A DNA stretch of 64,000 nt. Source: Planctomonas sp. JC2975. Lineage in GTDB: Bacteria > Actinomycetota > Actinomycetes > Actinomycetales > Microbacteriaceae. The position numbers and the translations under genes are program-made. Where the stretch lies: assembly GCF_012985205.1 (NCBI RefSeq), contig NZ_JABEKS010000001.1, positions 1,488,001-1,552,000 on the forward strand, in the 5' to 3' direction. Positions within the stretch are counted from its first letter, which is position 1, and each line of letters starts with the position of its first letter. This document shows positions 1-8,935 of this stretch, one piece after another. Below the pieces are notes generated by a model. That model saw only the letters and a program-made list of their open reading frames with translations, made no database searches and was not told where the DNA came from.

Positions 1-58
1 GGGCGCGACCTGGATGCCTTCTTCCGATCGTGGCTCGATTCGAAGGCGCTACCCCCGC

Positions 59-658
59 TTATGCACGCGCTTCCGGCACCTCCCGAGCAACGCTGACGGC
101 CAGGTCAGCACCCAAAGACACGTCCGTCACCTCGAAACGACGCGGCGCGCCGGGCACCATTCCGACCAACGCACCCGTTGTGGTTCGGGTAAAGGACACA
201 GCACCCGGATCGACTCTGAGCCCTCGCCCGTCAGCCTTGAGCACCGCCTCCACCCGAGTCCAGCCCTGGAGCACGTCGTCGCCGCGCAGGAGGTCACGAA
301 CTGCCTCCAGACGAGCTTCTGAAGTGCTTCTCGATTCGGCATCGATACCAACCGCACTCCCCGGCAGAACCGCCATCAGGATGGATGCTCCGGCATACGA
401 GACGGACACGCCCACGGATACAGCTCGTTCGGGTCCGACCACCATCGGTCGACCGTGTGTGTGCTCACCGCAATCCGGGCACCTCGACTCCACGCGCACG
501 GCGTCAGCATTCACCTGTGCGATGTGACCAACCAGCTCTGCGAGTGCAGCACGGCCGGCACCGCGGCACCGCGCCCGGAAGCCGCTCAAGGTCTCAGATG
601 AACGTCTTGGCACTATATCCAGTCGCCGAACGACGGAATCGCCGACCCGCAGATCCAT
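59..658 (-). CDS. 4'-phosphopantetheinyl transferase superfamily protein
   Basis: A 199-residue protein of the phosphopantetheinyl transferase superfamily, which moves the 4'-phosphopantetheine arm of CoA onto a serine of carrier proteins. The sequence shows the family's two hallmarks: VGIDAE (magnesium and CoA site) at about residue 105 and a W-x-R-x-E-A-x-L-K-A-x-G-x-G-L helix near residue 135. A C-P-D-C-G-x-H segment at about residue 55 matches the basic/Cys-rich loop seen in Sfp-like enzymes. Length fits a short Sfp/AcpT-like member. I chose the ATG at 658 because coding signal stops there; upstream frame is a low-complexity shadow. No synthase or carrier protein lies nearby, so the target is unknown. 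Confidence 0.8.
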   Translation of the reverse strand: MDLRVGDSVVRRLDIVPRRSSETLSGFRARCRGAGRAALAELVGHIAQVNADAVRVESRCPDCGEHTHGRPMVVGPERAVSVGVSVSYAGASILMAVLPGSAVGIDAESRSTSEARLEAVRDLLRGDDVLQGWTRVEAVLKADGRGLRVDPGAVSFTRTTTGALVGMVPGAPRRFEVTDVSLGADLAVSVAREVPEARA

Positions 659-758
659 CCAGCCAGTGTCGCATCGCGACTCGGTCGGGATGTGGTGAGG
701 AGGCACGCTCGCTGAGCAAGTCCCATGTTCCCCGCAGCCCGACGGCGGGTGCGACAAT

Positions 759-980
759 GTGCCCATGTCGAAGGGCAAACCCGAGAAGCGCTCGGAAGTC
801 GAAGAGGTCGAAGAGGTCGCCAAACGCCTCACGGCCAAGCATCCAGAGCTGAAGGCCAAGGATGTACGCGAGGTTGTGCAACGCGAATACGAGAAGCTCC
901 AGGAAGCGCGACTCCGCGACTTCATTCCCGTTCTCGTCGAGCACGCCGCGAAGCAGGAACTCAAAACGCGCAAGAAGTAG
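759..980 (+). CDS. Small three-helix-bundle dimerization domain protein
   Basis: A 73-residue charged, helical protein (many Glu/Lys/Arg, no membrane segment). The C-terminal pattern A-R-L-R-D-F-I-P-V-L-V-E resembles the small actinobacterial three-helix-bundle dimerization proteins that occur alone or fused to other domains. The start is GTG at 759 or the ATG two codons later at 765; neither has a convincing Shine-Dalgarno. It stands alone between a phosphopantetheinyl transferase and a methyltransferase, so context gives no role. Family match is from memory of the pattern and is moderate. Confidence 0.65.
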   Translation: MPMSKGKPEKRSEVEEVEEVAKRLTAKHPELKAKDVREVVQREYEKLQEARLRDFIPVLVEHAAKQELKTRKK

Positions 981-1142
981 GCACGATCGGCTCGCCGTTC
1001 ACCACGCGGAAGCTTCAGCGACTTGATCAGCAACCGCCTCGTTGACCGGACTGTAGACAACAACGTGCCAACAGGCGCGCTGCTTGCGAAGAACGCGGAG
1101 TGACGACACCCGAAACTCGTGTCGATGGAGAGGCGGACACCG

Positions 1143-1985
1143 ATGTCTGACAGCGGACACCTGGAAGCGAACCGTGCGAACTGGGATGAGCGCGTCGCGG
1201 GCCACCTGGTCGGTTATGACACGGACGGCTTCGTGGCGGATGCCGCGCGCATCTCGACAGTCGTCCGTGACGATCTCGCGCTGATGGCCGGCCATCTCCC
1301 GAACGGATCGGTACGTGGGCTGTCGTTGGCGCATCTGCAGTGCCACATCGGCACCGACACGCTCAGTTTTGCGCGGCTGGGGGCCCGGGTGACCGGCGTC
1401 GATTTCTCCGGCGCAGCGATCGCAGCCGCACGTTCACTGACCGAGCGTGCCGGCCTTGATGCGTCATTCGTCCAATCGACCGTCGAGGAAGCACCGAGCG
1501 CGGTGCGCGAGCAGTTCGACGTCGTGTACACGAGCATCGGCGTGCTGGGCTGGCTGCCCGACCTCGGTGCGTGGGCACGGAGCATCCGTCGCCTCCTCAA
1601 GCCCGGCGGATTGTTCTACGTGCGCGACGGGCACCCGATGCTGTGGACGATGGATGACGAAACGGACGACGACCTCGTCGTCCGTTATCCGTATTTCGCG
1701 ACGGGAGAGCCACTGCGCGTTGACGAGGCGACCAGCTATATCGGATCAGCGGTCTTGTCGAACACGGTGACGTACGAATGGCCGCACTCTCTATCGGAGA
1801 TCCTCGGCGCCCTGCTGAACGAAGGCCTGCTGATCGAAGCGTACGGCGAGCAAGACACCCTCCCTTGGAAGGCTCTGCCCTTCATGATCGAGACCGACCC
1901 GGGTGGGCCTCAGGACGGCAATTGGGTTCTCCCCAGGGGTCGCGAACGCATGCCGATGACGTTCTCCATCGCCGCACGCGGCTAG
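1143..1985 (+). CDS. Class I SAM-dependent methyltransferase
   Basis: A 280-residue soluble methyltransferase of the Rossmann-fold class I type. Motif I is degenerate (LSLAHLQCHIGTDTL, near residue 62), followed by an acidic V-T-G-V-D-F strand end (motif II), a D-V-V-Y-T-S-I-G motif and L-K-P-G-G-L-F-Y (post-III). This degenerate glycine loop is typical of one actinobacterial subgroup of unknown substrate. I start at ATG 1143 because GGAGAGG lies 8-10 bases upstream; earlier GTG (1119) and ATG (1125) starts lack this. Monocistronic; substrate not inferable from context. Confidence 0.85.
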   Translation: MSDSGHLEANRANWDERVAGHLVGYDTDGFVADAARISTVVRDDLALMAGHLPNGSVRGLSLAHLQCHIGTDTLSFARLGARVTGVDFSGAAIAAARSLTERAGLDASFVQSTVEEAPSAVREQFDVVYTSIGVLGWLPDLGAWARSIRRLLKPGGLFYVRDGHPMLWTMDDETDDDLVVRYPYFATGEPLRVDEATSYIGSAVLSNTVTYEWPHSLSEILGALLNEGLLIEAYGEQDTLPWKALPFMIETDPGGPQDGNWVLPRGRERMPMTFSIAARG

Positions 1986-2104
1986 GAAAGAACCACGCAG
2001 AGCAGTCCTCCACCGTCTCGGACGTGGCCCGCACGACACCCACGTCGACTCTGACGCACCACGTCGATGCGGACGTCACGCCAGCGCCCGGGCTCGCACT
2101 CTTT

Positions 2105-2416
2105 TCACGTCCGAGGCCGCTGCGCGTACCTTGCGAGCAGTGCGACCGCCACGACGAGGACACCAATGCCGGCGACAACCATGCCCATCCATAGGCCCGA
2201 ATAGTCCGGTGCGCTGAAGCCGAGCCCGAGGCACGAAGTACCTTGCGGGCAGGGAGCGGTTGTCAGCCTCAGCCCGTCGGCATGATCTGCCAACGCCTTA
2301 GCGACCAAGCCCCCAGCTAGCCCGCCCAGCGTGAGCAAAGCTCCCACCGCGACAGGGAGCAACCAATACCGGTGATGCTGATGCGCGATGGTTGGCAGGC
2401 GGACATCATCGCTCAT
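2105..2416 (-). CDS. Small membrane protein, two TM segments
   Basis: A 103-residue protein with two predicted membrane helices, one at about residues 18-40 (W-L-L-P-V-A-V-G-A-L-L) and one at 75-96 (G-M-V-V-A-G-I-G-V-L-V-V). Between them is a loop containing two cysteines (A-P-C-P-Q-G-T-S-C) that could form an extracytoplasmic disulfide. ATG start at 2416. I do not recognise the family and the neighbours give no clue. Confidence 0.55.
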   Translation of the reverse strand: MSDDVRLPTIAHQHHRYWLLPVAVGALLTLGGLAGGLVAKALADHADGLRLTTAPCPQGTSCLGLGFSAPDYSGLWMGMVVAGIGVLVVAVALLARYAQRPRT

Positions 2417-2605
2417 GCGCAGAAACTAGACCCGCCGATCCGTGCATCGCGAGAAGGTATCGGTCGCCGGGCCGGCTCTAGCGTCAAGAGCGTGCGGTTC
2501 GATGTCGACGATGGCTACCCGGCACCGGATGGTTCGCCAGAGCTTGCTGGCGGCTTCACGATCGCGCAACACCGCACTCGTGTCCGGACAATTTGGATCA
2601 GTGGC

Positions 2606-3547
2606 TTAGCGCCTGATTCTGAGTTGGCGGGTCGCCCAGCGGAGCATCCAGCGTGCACGCGTGCCCTTCGGTGTCGTCAGCAGCAGAAGTCCCAGCTTGT
2701 CGGCGAAGGAGAGTTCAGACCTGCCGATGCCGAACAGAGTGTGATCGATGTTCGACCCGATCTGATGATCGGTTGGGAAGATCCCGCCGAGCCGGAGAGC
2801 GGCCTGCGTGGAAAGGAAAGGTCCAACCATGGGCGAAAACGTCGAGGCTGACCCGGAGTGCACTCGATAGAACAATTGGCCGTTGCGGGCACGGGTGATG
2901 GGTCCAGCGATTCGGGCGACGTTCAGGTTGAGGAGGTGGTCATCAAGAGCGCGGGCATGCGGTGCACACCCACCCGCCGCGATGGCGAGTTCGCGACGAT
3001 ACATGACAGCTGTCGTGACCATCGCCGCGCCCTTCAACAGGCGTGCCAATGGAATCTCCTCTTCTCCCTCGGCCGGAAGATCCGCCGTCAGGAGTGCATC
3101 CTCGTCATCATCTGCTATCCAGAACTTCGCCCATCCCTCACGACCGTCACCGACGCTTGCGAGTGCTATTCGATCTGAGGCGTACGAGAAGCTCGTCTCT
3201 GTCGTCGCCACCGCGTCCACATGCCGCCTGTGTGCGAGCTCCAGGAGCGCGTCCACGCGTTCCGAATGCCAAAGATCGTCCTGATCGATGAACGCCACCC
3301 AGTCACCACCGGCGGCGGCAAGCCCACGATTTCGTGCCACTGCAACACCACTGTTGTTCTGTTCGAGCACCTGTGGCCGTACCGGGTGGTCGTGTGCCAT
3401 CGCCACGGTGTCATCGGTGGATCCGTCGTCGACGACGATCACCTCAACGTCGGGATATGTCTGTCCGCTCAAACTGTCGAGCGTGTGCCGCAGGTACCGA
3501 ACCCCGTTATGGGTTGGAACAATGACGCTCACCAGTTCGGCGCTCAC
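2606..3547 (-). CDS. Glycosyltransferase family 2
   Basis: A GT-A fold glycosyltransferase of about 313 residues that would transfer a nucleotide-sugar residue to an unknown acceptor. It opens with V-S-V-I-V-P-T-H-N-G, then V-D-D-G-S-T-D-D-T (nucleotide-sugar binding) and F-I-D-Q-D-D-L-W in place of the metal-binding DxD. A variable C-terminal part follows with no membrane helix. I take GTG 3547, which puts the first strand at the N-terminus as is usual; a TTG at 3592 preceded by AAGGAA is the alternative. It is next to a sugar acetyltransferase in the same orientation, hinting at surface-glycan decoration, but no wzx/wzy genes are present. Confidence 0.85.
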   Translation of the reverse strand: MSAELVSVIVPTHNGVRYLRHTLDSLSGQTYPDVEVIVVDDGSTDDTVAMAHDHPVRPQVLEQNNSGVAVARNRGLAAAGGDWVAFIDQDDLWHSERVDALLELAHRRHVDAVATTETSFSYASDRIALASVGDGREGWAKFWIADDDEDALLTADLPAEGEEEIPLARLLKGAAMVTTAVMYRRELAIAAGGCAPHARALDDHLLNLNVARIAGPITRARNGQLFYRVHSGSASTFSPMVGPFLSTQAALRLGGIFPTDHQIGSNIDHTLFGIGRSELSFADKLGLLLLTTPKGTRARWMLRWATRQLRIRR

Positions 3548-3671
3548 GCGGCCGATCGTAGACCGCCGCTCGAACAGCCCGCTCCCCCGCAAACGGGTTC
3601 CTTGGTGTGCAGGCAGCGGCAGCGCGGCGGGAGCGCTCTATGAGTGGCCGATCCCGTGTTGTTTCCTCGGT

Positions 3672-4226
3672 CTATGGCGCGGGTGTGAGGTCTCGGCGTT
3701 TGATGTATCCGTTGCTGCTGACAACGCAGTTGGCTGGGACGTCTTTTGCGACGACGGCTCCCGCGGCGATGACGGATCCAGAACCGATGCGCACGCCGGG
3801 GGCCACCGTTGCGTTCGCGCCGATCCACACGTTGGATCCGATCACGATGGGCGCGACAGTGATGCCGTCGAACCGCTCGGCAGGCTCGACGGGATGCCCG
3901 GCGGTGCAGAGCGTGACGCCCGGTCCGATCATGGTGCGGTCGCCGATGGTGATCCCGCCTATGTCATAGAACGCGCAGTTCTGGTTCACGAACACCCGAT
4001 CGCCGAACTGAAGGTTGAGGCCGTAGTCACAGTAGAACGGCGGGTAAAGGGTGAGCGTCTCGGGCACCGGCCGGCCGAGGATCTCGCTCAGAAGCGCCGC
4101 GCGCCCGTCGATGTCGCTGTGGCGCAGAACGTTGAGCCGCGAGGTCAGGTCCATCACGATCTGAGTCCGTTCGGTGACAGTACGGGACTCCGTGGTTCGT
4201 CTCGGGATCAGACGTTCATTCCGCAT
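3672..4226 (-). CDS. Maltose/galactoside O-acetyltransferase family
   Basis: A 184-residue left-handed beta-helix acetyltransferase, which moves acetyl from CoA to a sugar hydroxyl. It has the maltose-acetyltransferase N-terminal helices (L-N-V-L-R-H-S, about residues 30-60), the signature Y-C-D-Y-G-L-N-L, the catalytic histidine in T-A-G-H-P-V, and C-terminal hexapeptide repeats (I-G-S-N-V-W-I-G, I-G-S-G-S-V-I-A). Length matches Maa/LacA enzymes. A broken LacI-type regulator lies just upstream (4334-4558), consistent with a former sugar-responsive locus. Confidence 0.9.
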   Translation of the reverse strand: MRNERLIPRRTTESRTVTERTQIVMDLTSRLNVLRHSDIDGRAALLSEILGRPVPETLTLYPPFYCDYGLNLQFGDRVFVNQNCAFYDIGGITIGDRTMIGPGVTLCTAGHPVEPAERFDGITVAPIVIGSNVWIGANATVAPGVRIGSGSVIAAGAVVAKDVPANCVVSSNGYIKRRDLTPAP

Positions 4227-4333
4227 GGTCCCTCATCATGACACCGCGATCATCCCCGAACGGCCGCGACGCGAGGCCACCCGTACTCAGTCCCTCGCAC
4301 CGCGCGTCGTGGTCGACACCCTCCAGCGGCTAA

Positions 4334-4558
4334 CCCTTCACACTCCCAGCCCTATCCCGACATCCTGCTCGACCAGGACGTCTACCCGACTGGTCTGCCA
4401 GGGCCCCGCTCACGACTATCCGCCTCAGTCTTGAAGAAGAGGGCCGGGACACGTTCCGCCAGTTGCTGGCCCAGATGACCGGGGAACCCGTCGAACGCCA
4501 TCCGACGCCGGCGAGTGTTGTTCTGCGGCGTTCCACTGCCGCTCCGCCGGCCTCGTGA
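4334..4558 (+). pseudogene. C-terminal remnant of a LacI-family regulator
   Basis: The plus strand encodes an uninterrupted C-terminal tail recognisable as LacI/GalR: D-W-S-A-R-A-P-L-T-T-I-R-L-S-L-E-E-E-G, then R-D-T-F-R-Q-L-L and R-H-P-T-P-A-S-V-V-L-R-R-S-T-A, ending at TGA 4556-4558. LTTIR followed by a hydrophobic helix and a VVLR-ST tail is the standard end of this family. The frame is closed by a stop at 4331 and there is no helix-turn-helix or ligand-binding domain, so only about 75 codons survive. It is too short and without a start, so I call it a gene fossil. Confidence 0.7.
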
Positions 4559-4570
4559 CGCCGGCCCGTG

Positions 4571-4620
4571 AAAAGGGTGCCGGCCGGGTCGTCGAACGGC
4601 GACTCGACCGGCACCCTTTT
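4571..4620. terminator. Bidirectional rho-independent terminator
   Basis: Perfect 13-bp arms AAAAGGGTGCCGG (4571-4583) and CCGGCACCCTTTT (4608-4620) with a 24-nt loop that can itself pair partly. The arms begin and end in A/T runs, so a U-tract forms on either strand. It sits 9 bp past the stop of the minus-strand gene at 4629 and just after the plus-strand LacI fossil, so it probably serves both sides. Confidence 0.85.
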
Positions 4621-4628
4621 CTGCCGGC

Positions 4629-5156
4629 CTATTCGTAGGCGTCCTGCACCTCTTCGTCGAGCTTCTCGTCGTCGACGGCGATCTCCTTGCGCGTGACGCT
4701 CGACGCGTGCGTCAGCAGCTTCTCGACCTCGTCCGCCTCGGCTGGGTCCACCACGACCACGATTCCCGCGCTGCCGGCGTGAAGGGTCTCACTGATCTTC
4801 TTGAGACTCTCCGCCGACGAGTTGTTCGAGATGTGTCCGGCCAGTGCTCCGATGCCGGCCCCGGCACCGCCGCCGGCCAGGAGCGCGCCGCCGAGTGCGA
4901 CGGCCGGGAACAGAGCCACGACGACTCCGCTGGCGAGGCCGATGGCCAGCCCCTTCCGCCCACCGTGGTGCTTCGCCTTGTCGTCGCGCTTCGGAATGGA
5001 CACCTTGCCTTCCAGGTCACGCACCACGACAGCGGCGTCGAATGCGGTGTGCTTGCCCAGACCCTTGTAGAACTCGTGCAGAGCGTCGAAGTCCGTCACC
5101 GCTTCGTCTTCGCTCGCGTATTGCGCGGCAATAGCCGTGTACGGCTGATCAGCCAT
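4629..5156 (-). CDS. DUF1269-like protein with glycine-rich membrane segment
   Basis: A 175-residue protein: a ferredoxin-like N-terminal domain (residues 1-60), a central long Ala/Gly-rich hydrophobic hairpin (about 72-110) and a C-terminal domain of alternating beta strands (I-V-V-V-V-D-P) ending in an acidic tail. This layout is that of the DUF1269/DUF6325-like putative membrane-associated stress proteins of actinobacteria, role unknown. ATG 5156 is preceded by GGGGGAG, which decides the start over upstream in-frame codons. It ends at the strong terminator 4571-4620. Confidence 0.7.
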   Translation of the reverse strand: MADQPYTAIAAQYASEDEAVTDFDALHEFYKGLGKHTAFDAAVVVRDLEGKVSIPKRDDKAKHHGGRKGLAIGLASGVVVALFPAVALGGALLAGGGAGAGIGALAGHISNNSSAESLKKISETLHAGSAGIVVVVDPAEADEVEKLLTHASSVTRKEIAVDDEKLDEEVQDAYE

Positions 5157-5319
5157 GTCGTCTCCCCCATTGTGGCCGCTCACAACGCGGCACCCTGCGG
5201 ATACCGTAAGCCCGCGCACCCACCTCGCACCATGGAAATCCGTGTCGCCCGTCGTCGAAACACCGCGTGGCACGCCACCCGGCTCCGCCGTTGAACGCAG
5301 AAGCGCGGCCCGACGGTGC

Positions 5320-5733
5320 CTACGGTGCGCCGAGGTCCGACGACAACCAGTGCTCTGGCGCGAGCTCGATCCGATACTCGCCCCTGGCGAAGTCGACGTA
5401 CGGCTCGACCCTGTCGGCAGGGAGGTACCGGCTCGCGATGACGCGGAGGTCGTCATCCGTCGCGGGTCGCATCGTCGTGACCGCTCCTTCGACGGAGACG
5501 TACCGCGTCGTCGGTGCGATCCGATGGACGAGCAGCGAGAATCGGCCCGCCGCGGAGATGAGCCGACCCTTTCGGGAGTCGGGACGGGTGGATATCCACA
5601 GCGGACCCCTCGGCACGTAGTGGTACCAGATCGGGACGATCAACGGCCCGCGATCCGGTCCGGCAGCGACGGACACGGCGGCGACATGCGGCTGGGCGAG
5701 GAACTCCTCGCGGTCCGCAACCGAGAGCGGCAT
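5320..5733 (-). CDS. Pyridoxamine 5'-phosphate oxidase-like FMN/F420-binding protein
   Basis: A 137-residue split-barrel flavin-fold protein. It has the family order: helix R-E-E-F-L-A-Q-P, strand H-V-A-A-V-S-V, P-L-I-V-P-I-W-Y, L-W-I-S-T-R-P-D-S-R-K-G and a final P-A-T-D-D-D-L strand region. Such proteins bind FMN, F420 or heme and often reduce small molecules; substrate cannot be told. ATG 5733. It may be co-transcribed with the minus-strand membrane protein upstream (90-bp gap). Confidence 0.8.
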   Translation of the reverse strand: MPLSVADREEFLAQPHVAAVSVAAGPDRGPLIVPIWYHYVPRGPLWISTRPDSRKGRLISAAGRFSLLVHRIAPTTRYVSVEGAVTTMRPATDDDLRVIASRYLPADRVEPYVDFARGEYRIELAPEHWLSSDLGAP

Positions 5734-5823
5734 GACCCCAGCATGTCTGGGACCACCGACGCCGAAGGGCCGCGCCGTGCAGCGCCCACCTCGGAGTGCG
5801 ATGCGCCGGATGCGTGCCGGCGG

Positions 5824-6339
5824 TCAGCCCTGGCCCGGGCGCGCCGCCTTCGCCGAGTCGCGCTCGAGGCGCGTCCAGCCGACGGAGTGCACCGCGATCG
5901 CAGCGGCCGCAGCAACGATCACGACGACCCCGGCGATCCATTCGATGTGCCAGAAGGCCCCGGCCACGCCGATGAAGGCGGCTCCCAGTGCCGCCTGCTG
6001 CGCGACGGTCACCATCATCGATCGTGTGGTGCGGTGGCGGAACGACTCCTGTGCGTTGAGCAGGATCAGCCCGGCCAGGAGGGGGATCGCGACTGCGAAC
6101 CCGATCACGCACACGAGACCCGCGGCATCCAGGCGGGCGGAACCGACGAACGGCTGGATCAGGATGAGACCCGCGCCGACCAGCGCCGCATACGTGCGGT
6201 TGTTCTGTCGGATGAGTTCCTCGCCGTAGGCCGGATCATCGGCGATCTCGGCCATCGCGAGAGCCTCCGCCTCCGCCTCGGCCTCGGCAGCGCTGTCCGA
6301 GTCGTCTGCGGCTGCCTGCGGAGGTTCGTCGTCGGCCAT
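5824..6339 (-). CDS. Four-TM membrane protein with acidic N-terminus
   Basis: A 171-residue protein with a 40-residue acidic, Ala/Glu-rich N-terminus (repeated A-E-A-E-A-E) followed by four hydrophobic stretches at about residues 49-66, 73-95, 110-130 and 133-152. No catalytic motif is seen. It may be co-transcribed with the FMN-binding protein downstream. Hypothetical; function not recognised. Confidence 0.65.
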   Translation of the reverse strand: MADDEPPQAAADDSDSAAEAEAEAEALAMAEIADDPAYGEELIRQNNRTYAALVGAGLILIQPFVGSARLDAAGLVCVIGFAVAIPLLAGLILLNAQESFRHRTTRSMMVTVAQQAALGAAFIGVAGAFWHIEWIAGVVVIVAAAAAIAVHSVGWTRLERDSAKAARPGQG

Positions 6340-6394
6340 GCGCTCATGCTCGCAGGCTCGTGCCGGATTGCGCGACCCCTTTCGGTGGCCGCGC

Positions 6395-7105
6395 TCAGGA
6401 CACCTCGGTGCGACCGTTCATCGGCTTGCGCCAGACGGACACGTGGCTCCGACTCTCGTCGGTGAACGGGCTGCGATCCCAGCCCGCGTACCGCGCCTCG
6501 AGGTGCAGACCGGCGATCCTCGCCATCAGGTCGAGCTCGGCCGGCCAGGCGTACCGGAAGGTGCCGGAGCTGTACCGGAACCGGTCGCCCTCACGGAGAT
6601 GGTGGTGGGAGACGACCTGCTGCTGAACGAGGTCGTAGGTGTCGAAGCCCAGGTGCCGTTCACTCACCTCGAACGGCGCCGCGACGGCGGTCGGCGGGAG
6701 CAGCCTGAGCTCCGGCACCCCCAGCTCGATCACGAAGCGCCCGCCTGGCGCGAGATGGTGGGCCGCGTTGCGAAGCATTCGATCTGCTCGTCTTGCGTCA
6801 GCAGGTTCGAGAGCGTGTTGTAGACGAGGTAGACGAGCGTGAGGCCGCCGACTCCAGGGGCGGTCGCGGTCGCCATGTCGCCCACGACGACCGGGATCGT
6901 GCCCTCGTCGGCCTTCGAGCGCAGCACTGCGAGCATGGGCTCCGACAGTTCGATGCCCGCCACCAGCACGCCCCGCTCGCGCAATGGGACGCCCACCCGT
7001 CCGGTCCCGATCGCGAACTCCAGCGAGGGACCGCCGCCCGGCGGTGAAACGGCGATCGAGACGAGGCGTCGGAGCCTCCGTCGCGACCTCATCCGGAACC
7101 ACGCC
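6395..7105 (-). pseudogene. Frameshifted class I SAM methyltransferase
   Basis: A methyltransferase reading frame is split. Upstream part (frame ending at 6730) carries motif I L-E-F-A-I-G-T-G-R-V and V-V-V-G-D-M-A-T; downstream part (ending at 6395) resumes with R-N-A-A-H-H-L-A-P-G-G-R-F-V-I-E-L and a normal C-terminus. Continuity is lost at about 6770-6773, where one missing base turns the expected C-F-R-N-A-A into C-F-A-T-R. The N-terminal 20-30 residues before motif I also look scrambled (a second shift near 7050 is likely). It is either a decaying gene or a sequencing error at the first point. Confidence 0.75.
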
Positions 7106-7219
7106 GCACGGACGGAGTGAGCTTCGACCGCACCGCCCGGCAGGATGCCGGCGGACGCGCTGCGACCGGATGTCGGCCTGTGGTGATCCCTCGCGCCGCG
7201 ACCGCGGGATCCCGCACGG

Positions 7220-8305
7220 CTAGCCAGCGGTGGCGCGGCGCCGCGCGCTGACCTCGGCCGAGACGACCACGAAGGCCAGAATCGCCGTGGCGCACGCGAC
7301 GGCCGCCGCTGCCGGAATGACGACACCGACGATGATCACGAGAAGGGGGAGCACAACCGCCGGCACCGCCCAACGCAGCACCGACCGCCAGGCATCGCCG
7401 AACCGGCGCGCAATGATCGCGTTCGTGAGGAAGAACAGTGAGATGCCGCCGCCGAGACACACAGCGAGAACGAGAGGCAGCGGTTCGCCAGGATGCGCGA
7501 TCGCCTCGGCGAGCGCGCCGGACAGCGCGGTCACGCCCGCCAACAGCATGAACGGCAGGAAGGCGACGGTGTCACGGATCGTGCGCGCATCGCCTGCCGC
7601 CAGCAGCCGTTCCAATCCGCTGCGCATCACGTCCACCCCGTAGAGGAAGAACGACCACGCGAGCCCCGAGGTGATCATCAGGCCGAGGACCCCGACCAGG
7701 CCGGCCGCGAGCGTCCAGGTCGCGCTGACCGCGGCGACGATGCTGAGCACCGACTCGCCGAGAACGATGATGACCAGAAGCCCGAACCGCTCGGAGAGAT
7801 GTTCGACGTTCAGCCGGTCGAGCGCCAGAGATGACCAACTGCCCGAGGTCAAGGTGAGAAGCAGGATCTCGATCACGATGGCCAGCGCCCACAGGACATA
7901 GTTCGCCGGGGCGGGAAGGACGATCGAGACCAGCCAGAGCACGGCCGTCGCACCGTTGTAGGCCAGGATGCGGATTCGCGAGGCTGTCCCGTTCGCCCAC
8001 GACATCCGGATCCATACCGCGAGGAGCAGGATGCGCAGCAAGGCATTCCCTGCAGCGAACAGCCACGCGCGATCGCCGATCGCCTCCGGCGCCGCGAGTG
8101 CGAGCGCCCCGACGGCGAACATTGCGATCAGCATCAACACAGAGAGCCGTCTACCGCTCAACTCCGGGGACACGTTCACGACGAACGTCAGATTCACCCA
8201 GGACCACCACACCGACGCGAACAGCGCGACGAAGACCAGGTCGAAGAACAGTTCCATCCAGTGCGCGCGCGATGGATCCCGGTCGCCGAAGACAGGTGCC
8301 CTCAT
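7220..8305 (-). CDS. Low temperature requirement protein A (LtrA) family
   Basis: A 361-residue integral membrane protein with about ten hydrophobic segments. The N-terminus H-W-M-E-L-F-F-D-L-V-F-V-A is diagnostic of the LtrA family, and L-G-E-S-V-L-S-I near residue 185 is a second conserved block. The family was first tied to cold growth in Listeria but its biochemical role is unknown. ATG 8305. Stands alone; a decayed methyltransferase follows downstream. Confidence 0.9.
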   Translation of the reverse strand: MRAPVFGDRDPSRAHWMELFFDLVFVALFASVWWSWVNLTFVVNVSPELSGRRLSVLMLIAMFAVGALALAAPEAIGDRAWLFAAGNALLRILLLAVWIRMSWANGTASRIRILAYNGATAVLWLVSIVLPAPANYVLWALAIVIEILLLTLTSGSWSSLALDRLNVEHLSERFGLLVIIVLGESVLSIVAAVSATWTLAAGLVGVLGLMITSGLAWSFFLYGVDVMRSGLERLLAAGDARTIRDTVAFLPFMLLAGVTALSGALAEAIAHPGEPLPLVLAVCLGGGISLFFLTNAIIARRFGDAWRSVLRWAVPAVVLPLLVIIVGVVIPAAAAVACATAILAFVVVSAEVSARRRATAG

Positions 8306-8437
8306 CCGGTCGCCTCACCCCTGGAACCGCGCCACCGTGACGGGCGTCCCGGTGGGCTCATACCGGAGAGTATCCGCTCCCGTGATGCCGCAACAGGATC
8401 GCGGTCACGATCGCGGCGCTGGTGGACCCCGGTCGGA

Positions 8438-8779
8438 TCAGCTGATCACGAGTCGGGAGATGAGGCCATCGCGGATGGTGAACAGGAACGGACCTGTCCC
8501 GTTGAAGCCATCGCCGGTCACGGTCAACGTGACGACGTACTCGCCGTCCTGATCGCCTGGGTGAGCACTCACCGGATCGAAGTGCGCCCGGACGCCGATG
8601 TTGTCCGTCGAATCCCACGAGCGGACCCCGCTTCGGCCCTCGAACTCGCGACCCCAGTCATTCAGGTATGCGTCCTCGGTGAACGACGCGACGAACGCCT
8701 CCGTATCGCCACGATTCGTCGCGTCGATGAACCTCTGAATCGGAGTTGGAAGGACTGCATCGGACACGGCTGACCCCAT
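8438..8779 (-). CDS. SnoaL-like / NTF2-fold protein
   Basis: A 113-residue single-domain cone-fold protein: I-Q-R-F-I-D-A-T-N-R-G-D-T-E-A-F opening helices, then F-T-E-D-A-Y-L-N-D-W-G-R-E-F-E-G and curved strands with V-S-A-H-P-G-D-Q-D-G-E-Y. This is the SnoaL-like polyketide cyclase/isomerase fold, mostly of unknown substrate in single-gene contexts. ATG 8779 is chosen because the fold begins there; longer in-frame starts add 45 residues of non-conserved sequence. Confidence 0.75.
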   Translation of the reverse strand: MGSAVSDAVLPTPIQRFIDATNRGDTEAFVASFTEDAYLNDWGREFEGRSGVRSWDSTDNIGVRAHFDPVSAHPGDQDGEYVVTLTVTGDGFNGTGPFLFTIRDGLISRLVIS

Positions 8780-8935
8780 TCGCCCACTCGACGGTTCCAC
8801 TCCGGCCGCGACATCGACGCCATCCGAGGCGCCATGCGGCGGGTCCTGTGGATCACGGACGATCGGATGATCCCCGTGCGCCCATGACATCACGACGGGT
8901 GGCAAAGCTGCCACTGTTCTCCGTGGACGGTGGCT

